Source of the DNA: Psoroptes ovis
Lineage: Eukaryota; Arthropoda; Arachnida; Sarcoptiformes; Psoroptidae
Direction of reading: 5' to 3'
Length of the DNA stretch: 64,000 nucleotides
Assembly (NCBI GenBank): GCA_002943765.1
Contig: PQWQ01000025.1
Span: 62,001 to 126,000, forward strand
Shown here: positions 41,761 to 53,118 of the stretch, one piece after another
Layout of the letters: each line of letters opens with the position of its first letter
How positions within the stretch are numbered: the stretch's first letter is position 1
Notes under the pieces: generated by a model
Seen by the model: the letters and a program-made list of their open reading frames with translations, nothing else
Told to the model about the DNA's origin: nothing
The model's database searches: none
Position numbers and translations under genes: made by a program

Positions 41761-43009
41761 AAGGCTCCAACGATGGGGTAATTACAGGGGTAATATCGAT
41801 ACATTGTTACTAATGCAGGAGCCTTTCGGGAGCCATTTGCACATGCGCATTCCATTTTGACATTGAAATTCATTGTTTCAATGTTTATACAATGTATCTA
41901 TTCTGGGACCCGAAGTAGGAGCTTCAAGGACATTCGATACATCGAAGACGTCATTGGCCTCCAGAAGAGAGCATCAAAATACCCTTGATCATTGATGGCA
42001 TTGAATTGGTTCAAGTTGGTTTCGATCGTCGATCGGGAACATCGAAACTGGTCACCAAGTTGTCCGTAACTCGTTCAACGATAAGATCAACGAGGTCAAA
42101 AGTTTATCCGATATTTATCTCAGGGTTGATTGTACTCTATTGACAAGTCAATGGACTTCAATGATTTCTTGACCCTTTTAGCTTCTTAAAAATTTTGAAA
42201 ATCTTAAAGATTTAAGAAGAGAAAACGAAAATCGAATAACCTTGGAAACCTTCAAATGTTTCAAAGGCCAAAGACCCTTTGATCATTCGCAAAAAGTTCA
42301 TCAAAGGTGTTTGACCCTAAACACCCTGAGAAAAGCAAAAAACCAACCCTTATGCGCATTTGCGCACAAGGGTCATTTCACTTTCGATCAACAAGGTCAA
42401 AGGTCAAGTGACGGTAAAATTTTGAACCTTTGATTGCCGGAGGTTAAATGCCGCCGACCTACTTTCGGTTCTTTGGCTTCATTGATTTCGTTCGAATCCT
42501 TGATTCAGTTTCGATTTCGACTTACTGCTACTGTGTATATCAACTTGGGTGATAATAGCCGATGATAAGACTCGTTGATTTGGCCAAAATTATCATCCAA
42601 TTTAGAACAAGTGAATGGCTAATCGAACTGAAAATACTAACTTTCAAGTTTAAATTCAGAGTTTTAAAATTCATTTTCATAATTTTCAAAATGAATTTCG
42701 TAATTTTTCTATTTAAAATTACATTCAAAACTACGAAAATCAACTTTAAAACTATGAAAATTAATTTAAAAATTACGAATTTAAACTTGAAACTTGTGAA
42801 ACTAGTGTAAACAAAGTTCTCAAATTACCATCAAAGATAATCGATTAATCGATTGATTAATTGATCAATGAAATTTACGATTCATTCATATATATTTGAA
42901 TGATCTAGTTTCGAATTTTGATTTCATTTTCCATTAACTCGTGGTGAAGATTTGTGATTGGTGAATCTTTGAGTTTCAATTTTTTGAAAAAATTTCAAAT
43001 TCGAAAAAT

Positions 43010-43095
43010 TTAAATTTGGCGGACTTTTCGAATTTCCGTAAAGTTTTTTTTTCGTTTTTGGTGAAAAAAATTTTCCCAGAAAATTTCCTCATTCG
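43010..43095. repeat. AAATTTTCCC-type degenerate repeat cluster
   Basis: The only such cluster in the gene-dense half: ATTTTCCCAGAAAATTTCC and related words. Confidence 0.4.
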
Positions 43096-43351
43096 CATAC
43101 GTACTTTATGAATTAATCTTCACATGTTTTTTATTTGAATTTGTTTTGTTTTCATTTTGAATTTGCCTCAAGACATTTCATCATCCTGAATCAATCATCT
43201 GCAGTGATGTGTAACCCTTTGTGATAACCCTTAGATCTACAACCTTAGCCCAAAAATGCACTGAAAAACTTTCCAGGAAGAAAATTTCCAAGGAAATTTC
43301 TTGGTTCATGTTTGCCCCTAAGCATTGTTGATCCAAACCAAACCAATCAGA

Positions 43352-44521
43352 ATGTCTTGGCAAACGAGCACATTTTGGTGCCATCACCGCCACCACCATT
43401 GGTTCTCAGCAGCAGCAGCATTCAGTAAAGGCTGTAACCCTTGCCGCCGTCTTGGTGGTGGTGGTACTGGTGCTGAAAGAGGTGGTGGTCTTCATTGTTG
43501 CGCTAGTTTTCACCACCAACAACAGCAGCAACGGTCTTCGTCTTCGTTGATCAATATCAATCGATCACTGAGAAGCCATAATGAAATGACTAATAACTGG
43601 TTCTTGCCATCCATGCTACAGCGATACGAGCGGCGTTCATTGAAATCTTATGCAAATGCTATTTCACTGGAAAAACTAATTGAAATCAACAGATTCGAAG
43701 ACATTAAATGTGATAAAGCCACTGATATCAATGATAATATTACAGCCATTAAATCATCACTATCTTCTATAATCGAATCATTTAATGTTCGATTACATCA
43801 AATACGATCATTGAAGACATTGACATCGTTATCATCGTCGAAGACAGCGTCAACAGCAGTCACATTGACGAAGACATCGACGTTATCATCATCGAATACA
43901 TCGCCATTATTACTGCAATCAAACATCGATAAACGCAAACAACAACAACAACAACAGCCATCAAAACATGTGACATCAATGATCTGCGTATCTCGATTTA
44001 TGTCAATATTTAATCAAAATCAAAGCATCAATCACAGAGACTATAGAAGTAAACAAATCGATGTTGTTGATGTTCCAAACATATTCAATGATAGAAATTG
44101 TAAATATTTATTAAATAATCGAAATAATCATCATCAACAGCGTCATCGACATCAACTATACTGCCACCAACAACAGCGTCATCAACATAGCCATCATCGA
44201 CGATCAATCCAAAATCGTTTAAATTGTTCGAATAATTCGAATTCGAATTCATTGCTCAAAATGGACACATTCGATCCGCATCCACATCAGCAACAGTTCC
44301 ATTATTATCATCATCTTAGCCATAGCCATAATAATCATCTTAATACTCGTCATAATCACCAGCTAAATCATGGAAATTGTCATCTATCTAAGCACCAGTT
44401 ATCATTGTCATCATCGGCATCAGCATCGGCCACAGCTTATTTGGCTGATAATCTCTTTGATAATCATCATCATCATCATCATAAACAATATAATGATATT
44501 CCGGTAAGAATATATTTGTAA
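43352..44521 (+). CDS. His/Gln/Asn/Ser-rich hypothetical protein
   Basis: Not recognised. From the ATG at 43352 the frame runs 389 codons. The N-terminus is Cys/His/Ala/Gly-rich (WCHHRHHHWF, RLGGGGTGAERGGG). Then come Gln runs, a Ser/Thr-rich zone and long His/Gln/Asn stretches (RHRHQLYCHQQQRHQHSHHR). Residues about 90-150 (ERRSLKSYANAISLEKLIE) are less biased. A good splice donor (CCG|GTAAGA at 44504) lies 18 bp before the stop, so this may be a first exon with the rest unseen. It could be a low-complexity regulatory protein; function not inferred. Confidence 0.45.
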   Translation: MSWQTSTFWCHHRHHHWFSAAAAFSKGCNPCRRLGGGGTGAERGGGLHCCASFHHQQQQQRSSSSLININRSLRSHNEMTNNWFLPSMLQRYERRSLKSYANAISLEKLIEINRFEDIKCDKATDINDNITAIKSSLSSIIESFNVRLHQIRSLKTLTSLSSSKTASTAVTLTKTSTLSSSNTSPLLLQSNIDKRKQQQQQQPSKHVTSMICVSRFMSIFNQNQSINHRDYRSKQIDVVDVPNIFNDRNCKYLLNNRNNHHQQRHRHQLYCHQQQRHQHSHHRRSIQNRLNCSNNSNSNSLLKMDTFDPHPHQQQFHYYHHLSHSHNNHLNTRHNHQLNHGNCHLSKHQLSLSSSASASATAYLADNLFDNHHHHHHKQYNDIPVRIYL

Positions 44522-44608
44522 TTGTGATTGATTAAGGTGTTTGGTTTTGATGGTGTGCAATAAATAATGATCCAGTGTTATCAAAGATTATACATTTAAT
44601 TACACAAA

Positions 44609-44690
44609 TTAGGTTGTCCGAAAAGTTCATTCGGCTTAATCGATCGAGTATTGCTCATGAAAATCCGTCAGAACTTTTCGGACAACCTAA
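44609..44690 (+). mobile_element. Mariner-like MITE, asymmetric core
   Basis: Perfect ends; core GGCTTAATCGATCGAGTATT. Confidence 0.9.
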
Positions 44691-45061
44691 ATATTTGAAC
44701 CATAGTCCATATAGTTTTATTGTTGTGGATTAAAAAGCAATAAGACACCGTAAACACTTATAGTTGATTATGGTGGATTATGGCAGATTTATGGCGATTA
44801 ATGATGATCATAATTGACTGGTAGATTTATGGCGTCTCAATGATCATAAAAATTTGTTATTATTTTCCATTGAAACAATAATTTCAGACAAAACAATTGA
44901 TCAATTTCAAGCCATTTTAATACATTGTTTTGGCAATTTATGACCAAATATATCCATATTTGTTCTGTCATTTGTTACATTGATTCGATATTTGTTGATC
45001 TTCGTTGAATCTCCAATACACGATTAATCAATATGGACAAAGTATATTCAATATTCAATAT

Positions 45062-45143
45062 TTAGGTTGTCCGAAAAGTTCATTCCGCTTAATCACCATA
45101 GAGTTGATAATTGAAATCGGCCAAAACTTTTCGGACAACCTAA
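45062..45143 (+). mobile_element. Mariner-like MITE, asymmetric core
   Basis: Ends perfect; core CCGCTTAATCACCATAGAG. It lies 92 bp upstream of the FPGS start codon, inside the likely promoter or 5' UTR. Confidence 0.9.
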
Positions 45144-45234
45144 ATAGATTTGATTCTTTTAGTCTAAATTCAGTCTGAAATCAGTCTGGACTAAATCATT
45201 CGAATTAATCTAAGCAAACCATTCGACTAATCCG

Positions 45235-46767
45235 ATGTCTTCTTCTTTTTCCCCGCTAAAACAGACCGCCTACACCTTGGCAATCGAACGTCTGAATCGT
45301 TTACAATCGAATGCCGAATATTTACGCAACGCATCGGCGACGGACAAACCAAAATCGCTGGAAAAAACACGTCATTTTTTACGTGCACTGAACATCAATG
45401 ACGATGACCTTGATCGTCTGAACGTAATCCATGTGGCCGGTACCAAAGGTAAAGGTTCAACATGTGCATTCATTGAAGCCATTTTACGTCGAAATTACGG
45501 CTACCGCACCGGATTCTATTCATCACCACATTTAGTTGTCGTTCGTGAACGTATACGTATCGATGGTCATCCGATATCCGAGGATAAATTTGCCAAATAT
45601 TTCCACCATGTTTACGAAGTTGTTGAAGCGGTCCGAACTGATGAATACCGGATGCCCGGCTATTTTAACTTTTTGACCATTTTAGCGTTCTACGTATTCA
45701 TACATGAACATGTTGATGTAGCCGTCATCGAGGTTGGTATCGGTGGCCGTTATGATTGTACAAATGTTGTCCGAAAACCTCTGGTTACGGCCGTAACATC
45801 GCTTGATTATGACCACTGCCGGCTGCTTGGTAATACCTTGGCTGAAATTGGCGCGAATAAAGCTGGGATTTTCAAACCGCAGGTCCCAGCGTTGACCATT
45901 GAACAGCAACCGCCAGAAGCTATGGAAGCTCTGAAATCAAGGGCTAAAGATTTGAATATCCCGCTGCTGTTGGCTCCGGCATGGTCTGAATATTCGGACT
46001 CCGCATCAGTTGATTTAGGTATCAAAGGTAATGCCCAGCAATTGAATGCATCCTTAGCCGTTCAATGTGTTCATTTATGGTTAAAACGTATGAAATCAGC
46101 TGATAATTTCGAATTTCCAGTAACCAATGGCCATGATCATCATCCTGAATGCATTCATCTGTCCCCGGTCCCGCTTAGCGAATACCGTTCGGGTCTGGCC
46201 ACAACAAAATGGCCAGGTCGTTGTGAAACAATCACCGTACATCGGAATCTTGTCTATTGTTTAGATTCGGCTCACACTCAAGATTCAATGGATAATTGTT
46301 GTGAATGGTTCGGCCGACAAATCATTGATCATAGCATCAATGGTCAAAAATTATTCAAAATCTTCGTATTCAATTGTACCGGAGATCGGGATTCACGACC
46401 TTTGCTGGCGAAAACATTACCATTCAACTTTGATTACGTCATTTTCACTACTAATCGATTGTATCGCAGTGATAAAAAGTTGGATTCTGATCACTCCAAT
46501 TTGACCATCACGACCAATTATGAAGATGATATCCGACAGAAAAATTATGAAAATTATCACCAGTTAACCTCTGAATCGTCGATGGCTAATAACCCTCGAA
46601 ATATAATTCAAACGAATTGTATTGAAGATACGATCAAACAAATCAATTTTCTTCATAATCAAATCACAGCTGATGATGATAATTCGAAGCTTTTGATACT
46701 AATCTGTGGTAGTATCCATCTTGTTGGTGGTTTTATTAATTTATTGAATCCAAATTTTGTTAATTAA
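45235..46767 (+). CDS. FPGS: Folylpolyglutamate synthase
   Basis: ATP-dependent ligase adding gamma-linked glutamates to folates, which keeps them in the cell and in mitochondria. Single exon, 510 aa (human 545 cytosolic form, 587 with leader). Mur-ligase-type ATP site VAGTKGKGSTCAF at about 67-79; family blocks YSSPHLVVVRERIRIDG, VGIGGRYDCTN, LLGNTLAEIGANKAGIFK and LDSAHTQDS. The start at 45235 yields MSSSFSPLKQTAYTLAIERL, which aligns with the cytosolic start. No upstream in-frame leader exists before a stop codon, so a mitochondrial form would need an upstream exon that I cannot see. The C-terminal region (about 415-470) is Asn/Ser-rich and lineage-specific. Confidence 0.96.
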   Translation: MSSSFSPLKQTAYTLAIERLNRLQSNAEYLRNASATDKPKSLEKTRHFLRALNINDDDLDRLNVIHVAGTKGKGSTCAFIEAILRRNYGYRTGFYSSPHLVVVRERIRIDGHPISEDKFAKYFHHVYEVVEAVRTDEYRMPGYFNFLTILAFYVFIHEHVDVAVIEVGIGGRYDCTNVVRKPLVTAVTSLDYDHCRLLGNTLAEIGANKAGIFKPQVPALTIEQQPPEAMEALKSRAKDLNIPLLLAPAWSEYSDSASVDLGIKGNAQQLNASLAVQCVHLWLKRMKSADNFEFPVTNGHDHHPECIHLSPVPLSEYRSGLATTKWPGRCETITVHRNLVYCLDSAHTQDSMDNCCEWFGRQIIDHSINGQKLFKIFVFNCTGDRDSRPLLAKTLPFNFDYVIFTTNRLYRSDKKLDSDHSNLTITTNYEDDIRQKNYENYHQLTSESSMANNPRNIIQTNCIEDTIKQINFLHNQITADDDNSKLLILICGSIHLVGGFINLLNPNFVN

Positions 46768-47261
46768 TTTCGTTAATTAATTTATTTTGTTGAAATTTCA
46801 AAGTAAATAAATAAACAAATGATTTGTTTACATTGTAACTATTTACACCTGCAAGCGACTTTTTGTGTTGAAATAGTATTGTTTTCGTTCGAATTCGAAA
46901 TTTCGAATGTTTATTTTGTTTTTGTTTTGGTTTTGTTTTGACTGTTGCTGTTGTTGCTGCTGCGTGGGCGTGTTTTATAACTACCAAATCAGCTGTTTTT
47001 TTTTGTTTTTTTCAAAATTATTCAAGGTTTTCGCCTGATGATACTTATTATTGCTGTTATTTTGACTAATTATACAGAATGTAATTACTAATTTAGTCAT
47101 TTGTCGAAGATGTTTAAAAATTAAGAATTGAATTCGTGCTCAGGGAGTGTTCGGTGTTGAAATAGACCAGCTTTGAATTAATTTATTGTTTTGTTTTGAT
47201 AATTTCTCAGACATTTTGATCAATTTTGACAGATATTTTGACCCAAAATTGATCGGTCAAA
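46768..47261. other. Intergenic FPGS-CAPN7
   Basis: AT-rich, with GTTTTG and CTGCTGTTG-type simple sequence near 46915-46960. No gene seen; expected to hold the FPGS 3' UTR and CAPN7 promoter. Confidence 0.6.
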
Positions 47262-50200
47262 ATGTCCACATCAACCAACAACAATAACCCACAATCAATA
47301 CTCAATGAAGCACAAGTACTGGCCACATTGGCCGTCAGTTATGATCAACAAAAAGATTTAGCGGCTGCCATTTACTTTTACAATGTTTGTCATTGTTTTA
47401 ATTCTGATTGAATCAATTAACCCTTTTTCTCTATTTCAGGAAGCGGCCAAGACCCTTAGAAAATATAAAAACCTTGAAAATGTCGAAGTAAACGAAGAAA
47501 TTGAAGCGAAAATCGTTGATTACGAGAAACGACATCAGATATTGCAAGAGAAACAGAATCAAAGTAAGGTTTTTGACTTAATAATCGATATATTTTGAAT
47601 CGATTAATCGATTATTTGACCCTTAAACAGTCTTGGACAATGAACACAAAAATTTAAAAGTCAAAGATGAAAGTGATTGTAGTGTTCAAAGGCTTGAATT
47701 CTTGTTGAAAGAAGCATTAGATGAAGATGAAGAAGGTGATTTGGATGATGCTCTACCGCTGTATTTGGAAGCGATTGAAACTGGTCTTAAGACTGTGAGT
47801 TAAATTGAAATTTCAGAGGTCATAACCTTTAATTTTCCGTAATTTTCTCCGATTTTCCTAAGAAACAAAGCATCAAAGACCCAAAATTGAATGAACGTCT
47901 TACGTTTATCATAACGCAAGCTTTGGAACGTGCCGAAGCGATCAAGAAGGCCTTGAAAAATGATGAAAAACACAAAATACGTAAGCGATCCGTACAACCC
48001 TTGGATCGTAAGCTCGAGAAAATGTTGTCGATCGACGAAGAAGCCATGGTTGTCGTATCGAAAAGTGGCCACATAATCAGTGGACATGACTCGTATTCCC
48101 GTGAAGAAATCCAGGTGCTACGAAGCAGTTCGAATATCAACAATATCGATTATGTTCCCTTCATAGCTCAGCTGGATATGCGTGAACGTTTCAGTACGTT
48201 GACGCTGTTTGAAGACCCAAATGGTTTACTGCGGCTCTCGTCGAAACAGCGGCAAAATTTCGTAGGGTTCCGCCGTTTGTCCGAAATAGCCGAGAATCCA
48301 CAGATATTTGCAAATGTTAAACAAATCGATTGTTTCGCCATTAAACAAACGATTGTAACCGATTGTTCGTTCATCGCTTCGCTAACTGTGGCCGCTTTAT
48401 ATGAACGGCGCTTCGGTAAGAAGCTAATATCGTGTATTATGTTTCCACAAAATCGCCATCGGGAACCTGTTTATAATCCTTGTGGGAAATATATGGTCAT
48501 CCTCCATATTAACGGGATCCTTCGGAAGATCATCATTGATGACCGCTTACCAATGGGTCACCATGGTCAATTAATGTGTTCATATTCACAGAATAAAAAT
48601 GAATTTTGGGTATCGTTGCTTGAAAAAGCATATATGAAAGTGATGGGCGGTTACGATTTCCCTGGTAGTAATTCGGTAAGTATTATTATTAAAGTATTAG
48701 GTTGTCCGTAAAATTCATTTCGCTTTAAATGTTAATTTTCAATTGAAAATTCGGCAAGAACTTTTCGGACAACCTTTTAATTTTTCGAAAATTTCACGAT
48801 TTTAACCCTTATTTAATTCGGTCCAATTTAACCCTGTTTACCTTAGAATATTGACCTTCATGCACTGACCGGTTGGATACCCGAGCGAATGACCTTATCG
48901 GAATGTAATAAAGAACAATTCTTTAGGCTTATATCGACCCGATATAATTCTGGTGAAGCCCTTTGTACATTTGCAACCGGTGATATTTCAGATTATGAAA
49001 GTGACCGTACTGGTTTAGTATCTACTCATGCATATGCAATGCTCGATGTTCGCCGAGTTAATGTAAGACTCTTGTAAGGTTATGACCTTGTATTCTGACT
49101 AATTTTCGCTCATCTTTCCGCCCATAGAACGAACGATTATTCTTGCTTAAGAATCCATGGAGCCATGTCCGATGGAAAGGTCGATTTTCGGAACGGGATC
49201 AACAAAGTTGGACCTCGGAAATGAAAAACGCCCTAAACTATGACCCTAATAGTGCTCGAAATTTTGATAACGGGGTATTTTGGATCGATATTGATTCACT
49301 GTTTCGATTTTTCGATGTATGCTACCTTAGTTGGAATCCATCCATATTTAAATATGTTTATTGTACACATGAGTAAGTATCCCGAGTGAATCTTGATTGA
49401 TTTCAATTGATTCGAATTAATCCATTATTTTCTATGTCCCCCAAAGCATGTGGAAAGCTGGCGTGGGCCCTGCCAAAGACCTCTATTACATTGGTGATAA
49501 CCCGCAGTATTCACTGAAAATTAAGAATCCAAACAGTTCCACATGGATCATATTGACCCGTCACATTATGGATAAAGATGATTTTGCTAACAATAAAGAA
49601 TATATTGCCATGTTGGTTTATAAAAATGACGGGGAAAAAGTTATACTTCCATGTATGTACCCTTGGATTAATTTGATTAGGTTGTCCGAAAAGTTCATTC
49701 GGCTTATTCAATAGAGTTGCACATGAAAATCGGCCAGAATTTTTCGGACAGCCTAATATTGTTAATCATCTATTTCTATTTCTACCTAGTCGAACCAAAG
49801 CCTTATATTGATGGTGCCCGTATTAATTCACCACATTATTTGTGTAAAATTATTGTCAACAATGATAATCCAGAATTACGTTATACATTGGTCATTTCAC
49901 AATATGAAAAATCATCAACCATACTGTATACACTTCGTGCATATTCAACATCACCATTTTCATTGAAAAAAATACCAAATATTTATGTGTACAAGGAAAA
50001 GGTAATGACCTTACATTTGTCTGTGATTCCAAATTGATTCGATTGATTTTTTAGGAGAAAAATGGCCAATGGACAGCCGAAACGGCTGGCGGTTGCCGCA
50101 ATAATCCGGCCACCTATCACAATAATCCACTCTATCAATTCGTACTCAACGGTAGTTCACGTGATTCGGATAATGAAGTTATGATTGAATTACGAGGGCC

Positions 50201-50441
50201 CAAGGTTTATCCAGTCGGTATCGAGGTGATTACCGTATCCGTATTGAATCCAAACACTCAGAATTATTTTCAACGTAAAGATTCCGGATCATTTCGGTCT
50301 GGTTGTACATATTTACGACTGAAATCGATACCGGCCGGTACATATCAAATAATCCCATCAACATTTCACCCTGGGCAAATTGGTCCATTTTTCTTGTATG
50401 TTCATTCGACTCATCCGGTTAAATTGACCCGAATTAGATGA
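47262..50441 (+). CDS. CAPN7: Calpain-7 (PalB-type cysteine protease)
   Basis: Intracellular cysteine protease of the PalB class. Animal forms bind ESCRT-III through N-terminal MIT domains. Nine exons: 47262-47384, 47440-47563, 47631-47794, 47863-48675, 48847-49062, 49128-49372, 49447-49652, 49790-50001, 50055-50441, giving 829 aa (human 813). Two MIT-like helical repeats lie in the first 140 residues. The protease core has all three catalytic residues: C305 (TDCSFIAS), H469 (STHAYAML) and N489 (LKNPWSH). GGYDFPGSNSNIDLHALTGW and INSPHYL are nearly as in vertebrates. Two calpain C2-like beta-sandwich domains close the protein (TAGGCRNN, ELRGPKVYPVG, IIPSTFHPGQIGPFFL). Introns 4 and 7, the two longest, each contain a MITE. 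NELFCD starts 206 bp downstream on the same strand. Confidence 0.95.
48697..48780 (+). mobile_element. MITE in CAPN7 intron 4, variant core
   Basis: Left TTAGGTTGTCCGTAAAATTC, right CTTTTCGGACAACC, then TTTTAA. The core TTTTCAATTGAAAATTCGGC is palindromic. Makes up half of the 171-nt intron. Confidence 0.82.
49677..49756 (+). mobile_element. MITE in CAPN7 intron 7, asymmetric core
   Basis: Inserted between donor and acceptor of a 137-nt intron; without it about 55 nt would remain. Right end TTTTTCGGACAGCCTAA. Confidence 0.9.
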
Positions 50442-50647
50442 ATTTATCCAGCTCAAATTGATGATTGTTGAGTTTTTTCCTTAAGATTTTATGAAATTTC
50501 AAAATAAAACGACTATTTCCACCTTGGTGGTTCATCGAATCGAATGGCTATTTCGACTTGTTTACATTTTTTGAGTGAATTGATCGCGGTTTTTTTTCTC
50601 ATTTAAATCAAAGTCAATTGAATTAATTTGAAATTTCAAACAAAAGC

Positions 50648-53118
50648 ATGGACCATGAAATGGACGCATATGATGATAGCGATAATCCAGCCGAAGTTTA
50701 TCGAAAATGTGTTGAATTATTGAGTAGTAAAGACTTTATTATGGAAGATTCAGTGATACCGACACTGAGGAGGTAAACATTCATATCAATTGTCCAGTAA
50801 TTTGAGCCGTTTCTAATCAAATAATCCATAGATTTTTCCAGGTAAATGGGACCAAAGAAGAAGCCATCCACCTGCTATCATCAAATTATGATGCTGTCGC
50901 CCAGATAGCGAATCTGTTGGCCGAATGGCTTCTAATGACCGATTTGAAATTGGCCGAAGTACAATCAACAGTTGAAGATAATCTTAAATCAATGATTATC
51001 AAACATTTTGATCAGAAAAAAGCTGATTCAATATTTTTAGATGAATCTAAAGGTGTAAGTCTTTATTTATTAGGCTGTCCGAAAAGTTCTCTCCGCTTAA
51101 TCAATGGACAGTTGTTCATTGAAATCGGTCAGAACTTTTCGGACAACCTAAATATATTTCAATTATTCAAATTCAAATATCCAAAAACATTCGAAAATAG
51201 AACCCCATCTGGTTAACCTCATTGATTCAACATCAACCATGGCGTAAACTTATATTTCAGTTGGCCGACAAGTATCCGGATTGTCTTATGTTGACATTCA
51301 CTGTCAAAGTAAGTCATTTGACTGATTGGCTTCAATTATTGTGACCAAACCCTTCAATCAAACAGCTCATATCAGATGCCGGTTTTCAAAGTGAAATTAC
51401 ATCAATTTCGACTGCATCACAACAGTTGGAAGTGTTCACTCGGATTCTGAAGACTTCGGTAACCAAATATCTCGAAAATGGTGAAGAAATGTTGGATTCA
51501 GAAAGGGTTTTGAACGAATTTGCTGTGAGTATCATTGGATTTCGGGTTTATTTAATGATTCGAATTTAATGTCCCCAATAGAAACTGGTATCCCATGGTG
51601 AACATACATTCCTATACAGTCAAGTACTGTTGCATTATCTATCCTTGGAACCTAAAGGTGGCTCCAATGTTAAACGATTGTTCCAGGAAATATCGCGATT
51701 TGCACAGAAAAAGTCGGTATCTTTGATGAATTATCCGTTGATTTAGGTTTTAATCCGTCTATTTTACGTTCGGCAGTGGTCACAATGCAACACCAATCAT
51801 GCTATCATTGATGGGCATATCATCACATCCTCGCTTGTCTCAAGCGCTTTCGGCAATGTTGGCCAAAGATGCATTGAATCCGGCCGATATAACCACTGTA
51901 AGTTGTAGCATATTGTATTAGGTTGTCCGAAAAGTTCTTACCGATTTTCTCTTAATTTTGTACAAAATAATCGGCAAAAACTTTTCGGACAACCCAATAT
52001 AAACTGTTTATCTGTTTCTCACTAATCGAATCCTATCAAATCAGCTGTACAAATGTTATTTGGATCCATCACCACCACCTGTTGAATTTCTAAGGATTCC
52101 ACAATTCTTGGACCTACTGTTGGATGCACTGTTTAAGCCAGGGTCTAAGCTACACCCTGAACAAAGGCCTAAATATATTTACTTGTTGGCATATGCATCT
52201 TCGGTACATGAAACTTATAAGAAACATAATAACGCTTATAACAATGTACAATATCGTAAATCGATTAATCAAGACGAGCTGAAACCAGTGATGAATGCTA
52301 TTGAAAAAGTATCCACCCTATGTGTAGAACCTAGGACCCGAGGCCTATCCGAGCTGTTGCCCGAGCTGAAATCCTTGTATCAAATGATTGAAAAATATCA
52401 AATCATCGCTTATGGGATTGTTTATTGGGTCCGTCATGTTGTGAATGAATCCAGTTATTTCAAGCTGAATACCGAGCAAACACCGATCCACCTGGCCCTA
52501 TTGGATGAGGTCGCTGCTTGCCATAATACCTTGCATCATATAACCCTTCAATTATATGTTACGATATTTGAAAAATCATTCGATGATCTTGAAGTACTGC
52601 AGCAGTTGGAGCTGAAAAAAATGATCCTGGACCGTATGATACACCTGATAAGCAAAGGTTATGTGGTCCCTGTACTTAAATACATAAATAAATGTTGGCA
52701 AAAAAACGATACCGACATTTCATTGTTTCGATATTTCATCATTGAACTACTATCAATGATAACATCACCATATTCGCTTGAATTTATTGAACTATTTTTA
52801 CCTTTGGTCGAATGTGAAGAAGTAACCGGGAACATGCGTAGCGATAATGAAACATCATTGGTTAATGAATTTATTGGTAAGTTGATTTGCTTTAGGTTGT
52901 CCGAAAAGTTTTGGCCGATTTTACCGAGCAACTCTATTGATTAAGCCGAATGAACTTTCCGGACAACCTAATTGATTATCTATTCGATTTTAATTGATTT
53001 TTGACTAATTTTTTCATTTATTCAACTATTTCCACCGCATGTAGAAACATGTAAAAATCAACGAAATGAACATCAACAGCAGCTACTGCAGCAGCAGCAG
53101 CAGCTTGCGGAAGACTAA
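50648..53118 (+). CDS. NELFCD: Negative elongation factor C/D
   Basis: Subunit of the NELF complex, which with DSIF holds RNA polymerase II at promoter-proximal pause sites; nuclear. Eight exons: 50648-50772, 50832-51054, 51201-51308, 51366-51524, 51582-51712, 51777-51897, 52045-52876, 53045-53118, giving 590 aa, equal to human NELF-D. Conserved blocks: SKDFIMEDSVIPTLRRFF, NYDAVAQIANLLAEWL, IKHFDQKKADSIF, PDCLMLTFTVKLISDAGF, VSHGEHTFLYSQ, KDALNPADITTLYK, TPIHLALLDEVAACH, LKKMILDRMIHLISKGYV and DTDISLFRYFI. The acidic N-terminus is shorter in acids than in human. The C-terminus differs: after ETCKNQ it ends in a Gln run (QQLLQQQQQLAED). Introns 2, 6 and 7, the only ones above 70 nt, each carry a MITE. 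Confidence 0.95.
51070..51151 (+). mobile_element. MITE in NELFCD intron 2, asymmetric core
   Basis: Left TTAGGCTGTCCG; left arm GTTCTCTCCGCTTAATC; core AATGGACAGTTGTTCATTG. Starts 15 bp after the splice donor. Confidence 0.88.
51918..51997. mobile_element. MITE in NELFCD intron 6, palindromic class
   Basis: CCGAAAAG ends with arms TTCTTACCGATTTT and AATAATCGGCAAAAA; near-complete hairpin. Right end CAACCCAA. Confidence 0.85.
52892..52971 (-). mobile_element. MITE in NELFCD intron 7, asymmetric core
   Basis: TTTTGGCCGATTTTACCGAG, then CAACTCTATTGATTAAGCC; right CTTTCCGGACAACCTAA. Starts 15 bp after the donor. Confidence 0.9.

Larger units (their letters stand above)
39776..43351. other. Intergenic region with weak candidates
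   Basis: Contains a piggyBac-like element (39874), a (TG)n tract, one mariner-like MITE (41325), a GC-richer island near 41500-41800 and AAATTTTCCC-type words near 43010. No confident gene seen. Confidence 0.6.
44522..45234. other. Intergenic, two MITEs
   Basis: Apart from the MITEs at 44609 and 45062 only AT-rich sequence is seen; presumably it contains the FPGS promoter. Confidence 0.6.

Noticed and set aside
43352..46767. His/Gln-rich ORF as a 5' exon of FPGS
   Set aside because: The only nearby AG acceptor before 45235 gives the wrong frame, and FPGS has its own good start.
48676..53044. Intron-creating elements (introners) in CAPN7 and NELFCD
   Set aside because: The MITEs do not reach the splice sites. 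About 55-86 nt of ordinary intron remains around each, so they inserted into existing introns.
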